Shown in pieces: positions 17,385 to 25,803 of a stretch of DNA of 64,000 nucleotides. The position numbers were made by a program, and so were the translations under genes. The DNA is from Nitrospira_E sp052156535 (GTDB lineage: Bacteria; Nitrospirota; Nitrospiria; Nitrospirales; UBA8639). Where the stretch lies: positions 224,196 to 288,195 of the forward strand of contig NZ_JBQKUP010000029.1 of NCBI RefSeq assembly GCF_052156535.1, read 5' to 3'. The notes below the pieces were generated by a model that had not been told where the DNA came from, searched no databases, and worked only from the letters and a program-made list of their open reading frames with translations. Position 1 is the first letter of the stretch, and every line of letters starts with the position of its first letter.

Positions 17385-18053
17385 ATGACGTTTTCAGAAC
17401 AATTACGAAATCGTGCAGCCCCTATTTGGGCAGCCCAGTTAAAACATCCCTTCGTCCTGGCATTGGGCAAAGGCACGTTACCGGCAAAAAAGTTTCAATA
17501 TTACATCCTACAAGATGCGAGGTATTTAGAAGAATTGGCCAGAGTTTTTGCTCTAGGATCGGCCAAAGCGACGGATGGAGATACGGCCCTTCGCTTTGCC
17601 AAACTCGTTGAAGACACGATAACCGTCGAACGAGGGCTTCATGAATCGTATGGAAAACAATGGGCTCTTTCCCCCAAGGACATGCGATCCACTCCCCTTT
17701 CTCCAACAAATTATGCCTATTGTCGCCATATGAGAAGCGTTGCACAAACCGGGACACTCGGGGAAATTACGGTGGTAACTCTTCCCTGTGCATGGGTCTA
17801 TTGTGAAATCGGACACCACCTCTTGGAAAAGGCAGCACCCAAACCCTCTCATCCGTATTATGAATGGTTGCAGCTGTATGGGTCACCCGAATTTGCAGAA
17901 GTCACCCGATGGCTGCGCGAAGTCGTCGATCGCTGCGCGAAAACCGCAGGCAGGGCAGAAAAAGGCAGGATGGAGGAAGCCTTTCTCATCAGTTCGCAAT
18001 ATGAATGGATGTTTTGGGATATGGCCTGGCGGGAAGAAAAATGGCCCATATAG
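17385..18053 (+). CDS. tenA: TenA-family thiaminase II-like protein
   Basis: TenA enzymes hydrolyse degraded thiamin (aminopyrimidines) for salvage. The all-helical domain fills the 222-aa protein. Typical segments are F-Q-Y-Y-I-L-Q-D-A-R-Y-L near residue 40 and the active-site Cys in T-L-P-C-A-W-V-Y-C-E-I-G. No other thiamin gene or TPP riboswitch is seen nearby. TenA homologues can act in other pathways (for example PqqC-like), so the substrate is inferred from family only. Confidence 0.8.
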   Translation: MTFSEQLRNRAAPIWAAQLKHPFVLALGKGTLPAKKFQYYILQDARYLEELARVFALGSAKATDGDTALRFAKLVEDTITVERGLHESYGKQWALSPKDMRSTPLSPTNYAYCRHMRSVAQTGTLGEITVVTLPCAWVYCEIGHHLLEKAAPKPSHPYYEWLQLYGSPEFAEVTRWLREVVDRCAKTAGRAEKGRMEEAFLISSQYEWMFWDMAWREEKWPI

Positions 18054-18160
18054 CCGATGGGGTGTATTTATCTTTTAATAATATGGCCTGGGCTGAATTC
18101 ACCCATTCCAACACTCTGCGCTTTCCTTCACCCAACACCTGTCTTCGAGAACGCAAACCC

Positions 18161-18853
18161 ATGAAACGAAGCCAAAACCCCTTATTGTATTTTCTTGCGT
18201 TATTCAGTTTTTGTGCAGGGCTTCAGTTTCCGGATCAGGTCAACGGACAACCTCCCATGGCCAAAGGAATCCAACCTCTTATCCAACTGGAAAGCCAGTC
18301 TTTGCACCAACTAATTCCTAAGAGTATCCGACCCCTCCTGCTTCCAAAAGAACAGGAACAATTCCTTCAGGAACTTGAAGGCCACCCGCCGGATTGGCAT
18401 ACCTTACAGAGCCTGGATCACACGGAGCAAAGTGAGCGCCTGTTCCAACTAAATCGCACACGAGACGAGGCCCGCCTTATTCACAAGGACATCCTGCAAC
18501 AGCCCATTGCCTTCTTGTGGTCAGGCTTTCTCCGAAGATATATGCCAGAATATCAGGGATTTTTGGTGGCCCTTGGCCCAGAACTCACATCCACATCATG
18601 GGGTATTGTTCGCTTTAAGCCCATGGGATTGCCAGACTATCTGGTGGCCCTCCCCTCTCTTGAATCGGCCAAGCAAATTCGGAGTCAGCAACAAAAGGGT
18701 GAGCAAATTGCCATCGGCGTCCTTTTTTTTGGTACTCTGGTTGCCGATGAATCACTCATCTATAGTTTTTCTCATGATCAGAAAGGGGACGGGATGATCT
18801 TGCCCGTCGTGCAAATCGAAGACGTACGGTATTTCATTACACGGCCAAACTGA
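18161..18853 (+). CDS. Hypothetical secreted protein, 230 aa
   Basis: I do not recognise the family. From ATG 18161 the N-terminus (MKRSQNPLLYFLALFSF) is a normal Sec signal peptide; longer frames from 18005 overlap tenA and spoil it. The mature part is soluble, Gln/Leu rich, with a later region of predicted beta strands (G-I-V-R-F-K-P, I-A-I-G-V-L-F-F-G-T-L). No catalytic motif is evident. Confidence 0.6.
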   Translation: MKRSQNPLLYFLALFSFCAGLQFPDQVNGQPPMAKGIQPLIQLESQSLHQLIPKSIRPLLLPKEQEQFLQELEGHPPDWHTLQSLDHTEQSERLFQLNRTRDEARLIHKDILQQPIAFLWSGFLRRYMPEYQGFLVALGPELTSTSWGIVRFKPMGLPDYLVALPSLESAKQIRSQQQKGEQIAIGVLFFGTLVADESLIYSFSHDQKGDGMILPVVQIEDVRYFITRPN

Positions 18854-18930
18854 TTATTATCCAACAATTAAGCCACCATTCAAAAAGGACGTGTCAGATT
18901 TCTCCGACCCAAACCATATCAAAACCATTC

Positions 18931-19320
18931 GTGATATTGAAGTATTGGGGACCAGTAGTCCTCTATGCGCTCGCTATTGTGTATCTGTCCTCTCAATCAA
19001 ATCCTGCCCAACAACTCCACCTCCCTTCCTTTATATTCAATATTAATGATAAATTTTTACATGCCTGCGAATATGGCGTCCTCGGGATTTTGCTCTATCG
19101 CGCATTAAAATATACAACCCCGAACGCGGGGAATATGGGCCTCGCCATCATCTGCGTCATCGCATTCGGAATTTCCGATGAGATCCATCAATGGTTTGTC
19201 CCCCAGCGTCAGGCTGACATTTTGGATCTCGTTGCCGATACCTTTGGCGCCGCATTTTTAATTTTTGGTTGGGTGCTCCTAACAGAGAAAGGACGAAGAC
19301 GGCTGATTATCCACAAGTAA
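18931..19320 (+). CDS. VanZ-like membrane protein
   Basis: This is a 129-aa integral membrane protein with about four hydrophobic segments. The VanZ-like core is recognisable: S-S-Q-S-N-P early, then D-K-F-L-H-A-C-E-Y-G-V-L-G, and D-E-I-H-Q-W-F-V-P-Q-R-Q-A-D-I-L-D-L. VanZ-family functions range from teicoplanin resistance to unknown envelope roles. It starts with GTG at 18931. Confidence 0.8.
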   Translation: MILKYWGPVVLYALAIVYLSSQSNPAQQLHLPSFIFNINDKFLHACEYGVLGILLYRALKYTTPNAGNMGLAIICVIAFGISDEIHQWFVPQRQADILDLVADTFGAAFLIFGWVLLTEKGRRRLIIHK

Positions 19321-19429
19321 CCCTCACTCAACTCCATGGCGCAGTGGTCATGAAACTGATGCCGGCACCCTCACACACAGACAGCATCATTCAATGAGGA
19401 AATCTTTCAAGGAATATTCGGAAAGCCGG

Positions 19430-20035
19430 ATGGCCTCTCTCACAAACCAGAATGGGGTCACCTACCTTTTCGTCATGATGCTGGTGGTCGTCATGTCCAT
19501 TGCCACGATGGAAGTCACTCAACCATGGTCGGTCATCATGCAACGGGATCGAGAGGCTGAGCTACAATTTCGTGGGACCAGTATTGCGAAAGCCATTGAA
19601 CGGTTTGTGGCGGACTGGGAAATTCAAAAAGCCACACGCCCCAACCAATGGCCGCGAACCCTTGAAGAATTAACGAAGAAGTCACCCAAACGGTATCTCC
19701 GGAAGGCCTACGCTGATCCCATGACCGGAAACAAGTTTGCGCTTATAAAAATTGGCCAGGAGATTCATGGAGTCAGAAGTACCAGCACCGAGACCCCGTA
19801 CAACCAGGATATCTTCAAGGGTGCCAAGACGTACCAAGCCATCCGCTTCGAAGCCAAGGGAAGCACCAACTGCCAGGTCAACCCGCTCAATCCGAATGCG
19901 CCGGCCAACTGTGCTCCCGCAGGGAACGCACTTCCTTCAGGGGAAACTTCCCTAGGGGATACTCCTTCGACAACTTCCCCGGTTCAAGCTCCATCAACAG
20001 AAGCCCCGGCAGAGGATATCCAAATTTTCCAGTAA
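19430..20035 (+). CDS. Atypical pseudopilin, T2SS/T4P-like
   Basis: This is probably the first gene of the pilus/secretion operon. The cleavage region N-G-V-T-Y-L-F-V-M-M is followed by a hydrophobic helix, as in type IV prepilins, but position 5 after the Gly is Phe rather than the usual Glu. Only minor pilins such as GspK normally lack Glu5, so it may sit at a pilus tip. The body resembles GspG-like pseudopilins (W-P-R-T-L-E-E-L). The C-terminal 40 residues are a Pro/Thr/Ser/Ala-rich tail. I chose ATG 19430 to give a short leader; ATG 19394 is possible. Confidence 0.7.
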   Translation: MASLTNQNGVTYLFVMMLVVVMSIATMEVTQPWSVIMQRDREAELQFRGTSIAKAIERFVADWEIQKATRPNQWPRTLEELTKKSPKRYLRKAYADPMTGNKFALIKIGQEIHGVRSTSTETPYNQDIFKGAKTYQAIRFEAKGSTNCQVNPLNPNAPANCAPAGNALPSGETSLGDTPSTTSPVQAPSTEAPAEDIQIFQ

Positions 20036-20307
20036 GATTAAACCATTAGATTTTCCATAACGATTATGTATGATAATGCTCCTATTCGTACCTCCCTTTG
20101 GGCTTAACCGAACACCCTTCTTTTATTCTCTGACAAAATTTTCAGGCTCAATATTGACGAAGGAATATCCGATACAGAAACTAGAGTAGCTTAAAGAAAC
20201 GAGCAGGTATCTCTAGCTCGAACTTGACAGATGTGCTATGTTCAGGAGGATTTTTGATTTCTTCTGTCTTACCCCCCCGTCATTCTCATTAAATTGCGAA
20301 GGTTCCA

Positions 20308-22710
20308 ATGCATAGATTAAATCCGTTTTGCGTGTTGGCCATGGTCTTTATGATGGCTCTGATGTCCTGCACTCTTCGTGAAACACAACTTGGGGATGAA
20401 CTTGAACAAAAGGGCGATTTTGATGGGGCCGTGGCGGCTTATCGGGAGGCCCTAAGAAAAGACCCCTTCAATAAGGAAATTGATGAAAAATTCAAAGCGG
20501 TGAAAATTCGTGCGGCAAATCAACATTTCTCCCGTGGAAGACAAATGGTGAAAGAGCGGAAAATGGGCGAAGCCCTTCAGGAATTTCAAATAGCAGTGGG
20601 GCTGGATCCACAAAATAAAGAACACCATACGGCCCTCAACGATGTCTGGCGCTTAAAGAGTGCTCATCAAACCTTTTTGGATGCCAACAAAATGGAAGGC
20701 CTTGGTCGATACGACGAAGCCATGGCGCTCTATGAATCAGCCGTGGAATTGGACCCCTCCCTGTCCGAGGCTGTTGAAGGCATCACCAGAGTGGTTCAAC
20801 TGCAGAAAGCTACTCAAGCCATCGGTGGCTCCGCCGAGCCCGTGACTCTTCGATTCCAGAATACCCGTCTTAAACAGGTCTTTGAAATTTTAGCGAGAAC
20901 CGCCAACATCGATATTCTATTCGATAAGGATGTTCGGGATGACCTCGTCACCATTTTCACTAAGGACACACCCTTTGATGAAGCCTTAAATCTCATCTTG
21001 ACGACCAACCAATTGTTTGCCAAACGCGTGGGCCCTGATCGACTCCTGGTCATCCCCGATACCAAGCAAAAACGGGAGCAATATGATGACCTGCAAATCC
21101 GCACGTTTTATCTTTCCAATGCCAAAGCCAAAGATATCGCGAATCTGCTTCGGACGATTCTGGAAACAAAGCGCGTCTATGTGAACGAGCCCTTGAACAC
21201 CGTGGTCATACGGGACGAACCGGCCAAGGTCACTCTGGCGGAGCAAATCATCCTGGCCAATGATCGTAGCGACTCGGAAGTCCTGTTTGAAGTGGAAGTC
21301 CTGGAAGTCAACCGCACCGACAGACAAAACCTGGGTTTACAGTTTGCCAAAGAAGCTGGCTTTGGAGTTTTTCCGCCAAATTTCGATTCAACGGATCCTA
21401 CTAGACCTATAAAAGGAACCTTTGACACACTTGCAACATCATGGACATTCCAGGAACTCACGAGCATTGGTCAAAGCTCTTATCTGTTTCGTTTTCCCAG
21501 CAGTGTGTTGCTGAATTTTTTCAAACAGGAGTCCCAGGCAAAAACCCTGGCTTCGCCTAAACTCAGAGTGCTCAATAATCAAAAGGCCTCCATCAATGTC
21601 GGGGATAAACAGCCCATTCTTCTCTCAACGACCAATGTCTTACCGGGTCAAGCCACCACGGGAGGAACACCTACCACATCGACCGTGACCTCCATTGAGT
21701 TTAAGGATACGGGCATCAAAGTCACCGTTGAGCCGACCATCCACTTGAACAACACCATTTCCCTGCGATTACAGATAGAAGTCACCCGCCTGGGAGCTAG
21801 GGAAATACTTCAAGTCTCTCCCTTAATTACCCAATTCAAGTTTGGAACCCGTACCGCGGACACCGCCCTCAATATGCGGGATGGTGAGACCGTCGTGCTC
21901 GGCGGGCTCCTTTCAGAGGAGGACTCAAAGACGCGGGATTCCGTTCCCGGGGTCGATGACATTCCCGGGCTTGGTGACCTCCTCAGTAACACTAATAAGG
22001 AAAAAATTACGACCGAGGTCATTTTGGTGATTACCCCTCATATTGTCCGAAACGTCCAACCTCAGCAGTTAGCGAAACAGACTCTCTGGTCCGGCACGGC
22101 CAATCAGTACACCACCAAGCCGATGTTTTCACAACCCGACCCGGCTGTGTCTCTTCTGAACACCCAGGACTTGCTCACAGACACGACCGATTCTTCCGAA
22201 TCGGCAGCGTTCCCCAAAGATTTCTCATTAACTGATGGAATGACATCCGATTCAACATCCGTGGAACCAGGCTCGGCGGATGCATCGCAGCCTGTGACCG
22301 ATAGGTCTCGCCTACAAGTCCTGCCGACCGCTGCGTCAGTTAAAGTCGGAGAGCAAATATCCATCACCATTCAAGGGGAAAACCTGTCATCGGTCGGAAA
22401 AACCTCTCTCACGCTGACCTATGACCCAGCGGTCCTCTCCTTTGCGCAGGCCAATGAAGGAACAGTATGGACATCTCAGCAAATGGTTCCAAGTATGACC
22501 GTCTCCGCCGTGCCACATTTAGGACAACTGGTTCTCCAGATGGGTCAGGAAGGAACAGCCGTCCAAGGAAGCGGCTCACTTGCCACGGTGGTTTTTGAAG
22601 CCACGGGGCCGGGAACCTCAAACATTCACATTCAACAATCAACGTTCTTGGGAGCCAATGGCCAATCTATCCCGGTCATGGTGGAACATGGCAGAGTGTT
22701 GGTGGAATAA
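20308..22710 (+). CDS. Secretin with N-terminal TPRs and C-terminal cohesin-like domain
   Basis: This is an outer-membrane secretin of the GspD/PilQ superfamily, the channel for secreted proteins or pili. The 800-aa protein has a lipoprotein-like N-terminus (L-M-S-C), TPR-like helices to about residue 160, an STN/N0-type domain (residues 175-235), N-domains to about 330, the secretin core with V-E-P-T-I-H and G-G-L-L-S-E-E (about 400-600), a Ser/Thr/Asp-rich linker and a beta-sandwich from about 670 to the end resembling cohesin modules. The cohesin-like module is an add-on not found in E. coli GspD and could bind partners. Its last 23 bases overlap the next pseudopilin. Confidence 0.88.
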   Translation: MHRLNPFCVLAMVFMMALMSCTLRETQLGDELEQKGDFDGAVAAYREALRKDPFNKEIDEKFKAVKIRAANQHFSRGRQMVKERKMGEALQEFQIAVGLDPQNKEHHTALNDVWRLKSAHQTFLDANKMEGLGRYDEAMALYESAVELDPSLSEAVEGITRVVQLQKATQAIGGSAEPVTLRFQNTRLKQVFEILARTANIDILFDKDVRDDLVTIFTKDTPFDEALNLILTTNQLFAKRVGPDRLLVIPDTKQKREQYDDLQIRTFYLSNAKAKDIANLLRTILETKRVYVNEPLNTVVIRDEPAKVTLAEQIILANDRSDSEVLFEVEVLEVNRTDRQNLGLQFAKEAGFGVFPPNFDSTDPTRPIKGTFDTLATSWTFQELTSIGQSSYLFRFPSSVLLNFFKQESQAKTLASPKLRVLNNQKASINVGDKQPILLSTTNVLPGQATTGGTPTTSTVTSIEFKDTGIKVTVEPTIHLNNTISLRLQIEVTRLGAREILQVSPLITQFKFGTRTADTALNMRDGETVVLGGLLSEEDSKTRDSVPGVDDIPGLGDLLSNTNKEKITTEVILVITPHIVRNVQPQQLAKQTLWSGTANQYTTKPMFSQPDPAVSLLNTQDLLTDTTDSSESAAFPKDFSLTDGMTSDSTSVEPGSADASQPVTDRSRLQVLPTAASVKVGEQISITIQGENLSSVGKTSLTLTYDPAVLSFAQANEGTVWTSQQMVPSMTVSAVPHLGQLVLQMGQEGTAVQGSGSLATVVFEATGPGTSNIHIQQSTFLGANGQSIPVMVEHGRVLVE

Positions 22711-23227
22711 ACCCTCGTCAGCTCAAAGGGGGGTAACCTTAATCGAACTCCTGGTCACGTTGGTCATTATGTTCATATTAGCCTCCGTCGCCCTACCCAT
22801 TGCGAAAGTCGGCATTAAACGGTCGCAAGAGTTGGAGCTTCGCCACACCTTACGAACGGTACGAACTGCTATTGATGCATTTCAACTAGATTGGGCGAGA
22901 GATGGCGCTACCCTCCTGGGACCGTTATGTGTCAAAAATAAATTAACTTGCAAAGAGGAAACCGGGATAACGGGGTATCCCAAAACGCTTGAGACCCTTT
23001 TAAAGGTTGAATTAACCGGCGACGAAGCCCAACTCGGTGAGGGACCAAAAATTCGACGATACCTCCGGAAAATCCCCTTTGATCCCATAACAGAGACCAC
23101 TGAATGGGGGCTACGGTGTTTCCAGGATGAACCAGACGAATCCCGGTGGTGCGGGGAAGATGTCTTTGACATCTATACCACCAGCGAAAAAAAGGCAATT
23201 GATGGCACCCCCTATCGTGAATGGTAA
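22688..23227 (+). CDS. GspG/PilE-like pseudopilin
   Basis: This is a type IV prepilin-like protein. The peptidase site Q-R-G/V-T-L-I-E-L-L has Glu5, and a hydrophobic helix follows. I placed the start at ATG 22688, giving a 15-residue leader before the cleavage Gly; other ATGs lie upstream inside the secretin gene. The globular part contains two Cys pairs (L-C-V-K-N-K-L-T-C and R-C-F ... W-C) that could form disulfides. The sequence ends with the D-G-T-P-Y-R-E-W motif common in GspG-like pseudopilins. Confidence 0.8.
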   Translation: MAECWWNKPSSAQRGVTLIELLVTLVIMFILASVALPIAKVGIKRSQELELRHTLRTVRTAIDAFQLDWARDGATLLGPLCVKNKLTCKEETGITGYPKTLETLLKVELTGDEAQLGEGPKIRRYLRKIPFDPITETTEWGLRCFQDEPDESRWCGEDVFDIYTTSEKKAIDGTPYREW

Positions 23228-23628
23228 TGACCCACTTTGTAGTTTTTGGCAAAAAGGGCTACACTTTGCTGGAGCTCATGATTGTCGTGGCAATCGTGGG
23301 GATTCTGGTTTCTATCGCGATTCCCACGTTTCAACATACGGCAATAAAAGCCAAGGAAGCTGCTCTGAAGCAAAATTTATTCACAATGCGAGCGGTCATT
23401 GATCAATTTTATGCGGATAGAAAGGAATATCCGGCGACCTTAGAGGACCTGGTGGAAGAGAAGTATCTTCGAGCCATCCCCGTGGATCCCTTTACCCACT
23501 CCTCGACCACATGGACCGAAATTTATGAAGAACAGGAGGAGGGCGAGGACTCTCCTGCTGGAATATTTGATGTTAAAAGTGGGAGTGACGGTCAATCGCT
23601 GAATGGCACTCCCTATACAGAATGGTAG
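23227..23628 (+). CDS. GspG-like pseudopilin
   Basis: This is a second canonical pseudopilin. The cleavage site K-G/Y-T-L-L-E-L-M has Glu5. The ATG overlaps the previous stop codon in a TAATG junction, indicating translational coupling. The 133-aa protein is of GspG size and ends N-G-T-P-Y-T-E-W, like its neighbour. It probably contributes to the major pseudopilus. Confidence 0.85.
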   Translation: MTHFVVFGKKGYTLLELMIVVAIVGILVSIAIPTFQHTAIKAKEAALKQNLFTMRAVIDQFYADRKEYPATLEDLVEEKYLRAIPVDPFTHSSTTWTEIYEEQEEGEDSPAGIFDVKSGSDGQSLNGTPYTEW

Positions 23629-23635
23629 GTAGGAA

Positions 23636-24568
23636 ATGAAATGTAATCATTGGACGCACATGATTCTGAGCGGAACATTTATCCTGATTTTAGGCGGCTG
23701 TGCTCAAAAACCGACCAAACCGGTCGCGGTCGATTCATCGATAGAGTATGCCTCCCAGACTTCTCACCAACAGGTTCTCCTTCAAGAGGCAAGGCTAGAA
23801 AATGAAAATTTGCGAGCTGAAATAGGGGCATTGAAAATTCTCATGGCCAAACAAGCGGGTGAACTGCAATCGCTGAAAGGTCGTACGCAATCCATTCAGC
23901 ATCGGGAACAGGATCAAGGGCTTGAACTGCAACATATTCGTGGAGAACTTCTGGACACTCAGGCCGAGCGAGATCAACTGCGAAAGCACAACATGGAACT
24001 TGAGGGCCAGGTTGCCAGCATGCCGGATACCACGCAGCTCGTGTCAGATATTCAAATCCTCAACCAATCATTCCAGCAAATTATGACGAGCATGAAACAG
24101 CTTTCCACTGATATCACGCTGATTAAACAGGAACTCCACAAGTCATCAGGTAAAGGACAACCCCTGCAAACGAAACTCTCAATCCCCAAACCACCATCCT
24201 CTTCGCGGGATAAACGCGTGCCGGATTCCCAAGGACGGATCGTCATTCAAAGTGGCGACTCCCTCTGGAAATTATCCCAAATGTATGATGTCTCCATTGC
24301 CCAATTACATGAATGGAATGACCTCGATTCTGATGTGATTATGACCGGATTCAAAATTCAGGTCACCTCCCCCATGGCATCTCAGCCGAATGCGGTAAGC
24401 ACTTCGAGTCATCCAAGCGAGCCAGCCGATTCTTCTGCCATCCCAGAGGCCCTGGCTGAACCGGTACAACATGAAAGGCTTCCCATACAGGACAATCGTG
24501 TGGAAAGTGCCCCTGAGCCAAAACATATACTCTCACTTGGCAATCCTCATTTACCTGAGTCACCCTAG
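23636..24568 (+). CDS. Coiled-coil lipoprotein with LysM domain
   Basis: A lipobox (I-L-G-G-C, Cys22) marks this as a lipoprotein. Residues about 40-170 are a long coiled coil (repeating Leu/Glu/Gln heptads). A LysM peptidoglycan-binding domain follows at about 200-245 (S-G-D-S-L-W-K-L-S). The C-terminus is a disordered Pro/Ser/Glu tail. Sitting between pseudopilin and gspF genes, it may anchor or space the secretion machine across the cell wall, as FimV/TsaP-like LysM proteins do; that role is an inference. Confidence 0.75.
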   Translation: MKCNHWTHMILSGTFILILGGCAQKPTKPVAVDSSIEYASQTSHQQVLLQEARLENENLRAEIGALKILMAKQAGELQSLKGRTQSIQHREQDQGLELQHIRGELLDTQAERDQLRKHNMELEGQVASMPDTTQLVSDIQILNQSFQQIMTSMKQLSTDITLIKQELHKSSGKGQPLQTKLSIPKPPSSSRDKRVPDSQGRIVIQSGDSLWKLSQMYDVSIAQLHEWNDLDSDVIMTGFKIQVTSPMASQPNAVSTSSHPSEPADSSAIPEALAEPVQHERLPIQDNRVESAPEPKHILSLGNPHLPESP

Positions 24569-25773
24569 TGCCCCGGTTTCATTACAAAGCCGCTCGTCCG
24601 GATGGAACGATTATTGAAACCGATGGGGACGGCGAGACATCTCAAAGCCTTCGCTCTCAACTTGAGGCTCAAGGACTGCTGGTTCTTGACCTGGCAGGCT
24701 CTGGCGCCAGGCAGATCGTCTCACGAAAAAAACGGCCGCGTCCTTTAGCACTTAGAGATTTCCTGATTTTCAATCAGGAATTCTTAGCTCTGCTCAAAGC
24801 CGGATTGCCCATGTTGCGGTGCTTTGATCTTCTGGCAGAACGAAACACCCAGGCGGGGTTTCAACAAGCTCTGCAATCCGTACGAGAGCATATTCGAGGA
24901 GGATCGGCCATTTCAGAAGCCATGACCCATCACCCAACCTACTTTCCAGAACTCTATCAAGCTTCCTTACGAGCCGGGGAACAGGCTGGCAACCTTCCTG
25001 AAGTCCTAAGCCGATATATTGCGTATTTAAAAATGCTTATTGGGGTTCGGGAAAAAGTCGTGAAAGCGACCATTTACCCTATATTTTTATTGGGGTTTGG
25101 TCTCCTGGTGACCGTGGGTCTGTTATTTTTTGTGCTTCCCTCATTTGCGGAAGTCTATCAAGAAAGTCGCGTGGAATTGCCCTGGGCCACCCAGCTCTTG
25201 ATTGATCTGACCCATTCCGCCACTCAATGGATGATCGGACTGCTGATTTTCATCGGGCTTGCGGGGATAGTGATCTATTGGTGGAAAAACACCCCTCAAG
25301 GTCAATGGCAAATACATTGGTTATTTCTCCACGCTCCGATACTTGGGCCCTTGTTTTTAAAAAATCAAGTGATTCGGTTAGCCAGAACGCTGTCAACCAT
25401 TCTTGGAGGCGGAATCCCGTTGCTATCGGCCCTGCAAGTCACAGCGAAATCCATGCCCAATAAAGTCTTTGCCAAAGCGCTCCAATCAGTCATTGTTCAT
25501 GTTCGGGAAGGTACCAGCCTCTCCGCGGCATTAAAAAAAGAAAACTTTCTCCCTCGCCTCACCCTGGAAATGGTTGAAGTCGGTGAAACGACCGGTTCAC
25601 TGGAAGCCATGCTTTTTGAGGTGGCCGAATTTCATGAAGGAGAATTGGATTTTCAATTATCCCGATTGATGACATGGATCGAGCCTATGTTCATCATTGT
25701 GATTGGCGTTATTTTAGGAGGTGTGGTCATTGCCCTCTATCTTCCTATTTTCCAAATGGCAGGAGCGGTGTAA
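24568..25773 (+). CDS. Type II secretion/type IV pilus inner-membrane protein GspF/PilC
   Basis: This is the polytopic platform protein. Two copies of the GspF domain (about residues 70-190 and 270-395) surround three predicted membrane segments (about 168-195, 215-240, 370-395). The motif L-L-K-A-G-L-P and its repeat G-G-I-P-L-L are recognisable. The start is GTG 24568, sharing one base with the upstream stop (TAGTG). The length of 401 aa is standard. Confidence 0.9.
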   Translation: MPRFHYKAARPDGTIIETDGDGETSQSLRSQLEAQGLLVLDLAGSGARQIVSRKKRPRPLALRDFLIFNQEFLALLKAGLPMLRCFDLLAERNTQAGFQQALQSVREHIRGGSAISEAMTHHPTYFPELYQASLRAGEQAGNLPEVLSRYIAYLKMLIGVREKVVKATIYPIFLLGFGLLVTVGLLFFVLPSFAEVYQESRVELPWATQLLIDLTHSATQWMIGLLIFIGLAGIVIYWWKNTPQGQWQIHWLFLHAPILGPLFLKNQVIRLARTLSTILGGGIPLLSALQVTAKSMPNKVFAKALQSVIVHVREGTSLSAALKKENFLPRLTLEMVEVGETTGSLEAMLFEVAEFHEGELDFQLSRLMTWIEPMFIIVIGVILGGVVIALYLPIFQMAGAV

Positions 25774-25803
25774 CGACCCAGTGACCTCGACGAGAAAAAA
25801 ACC

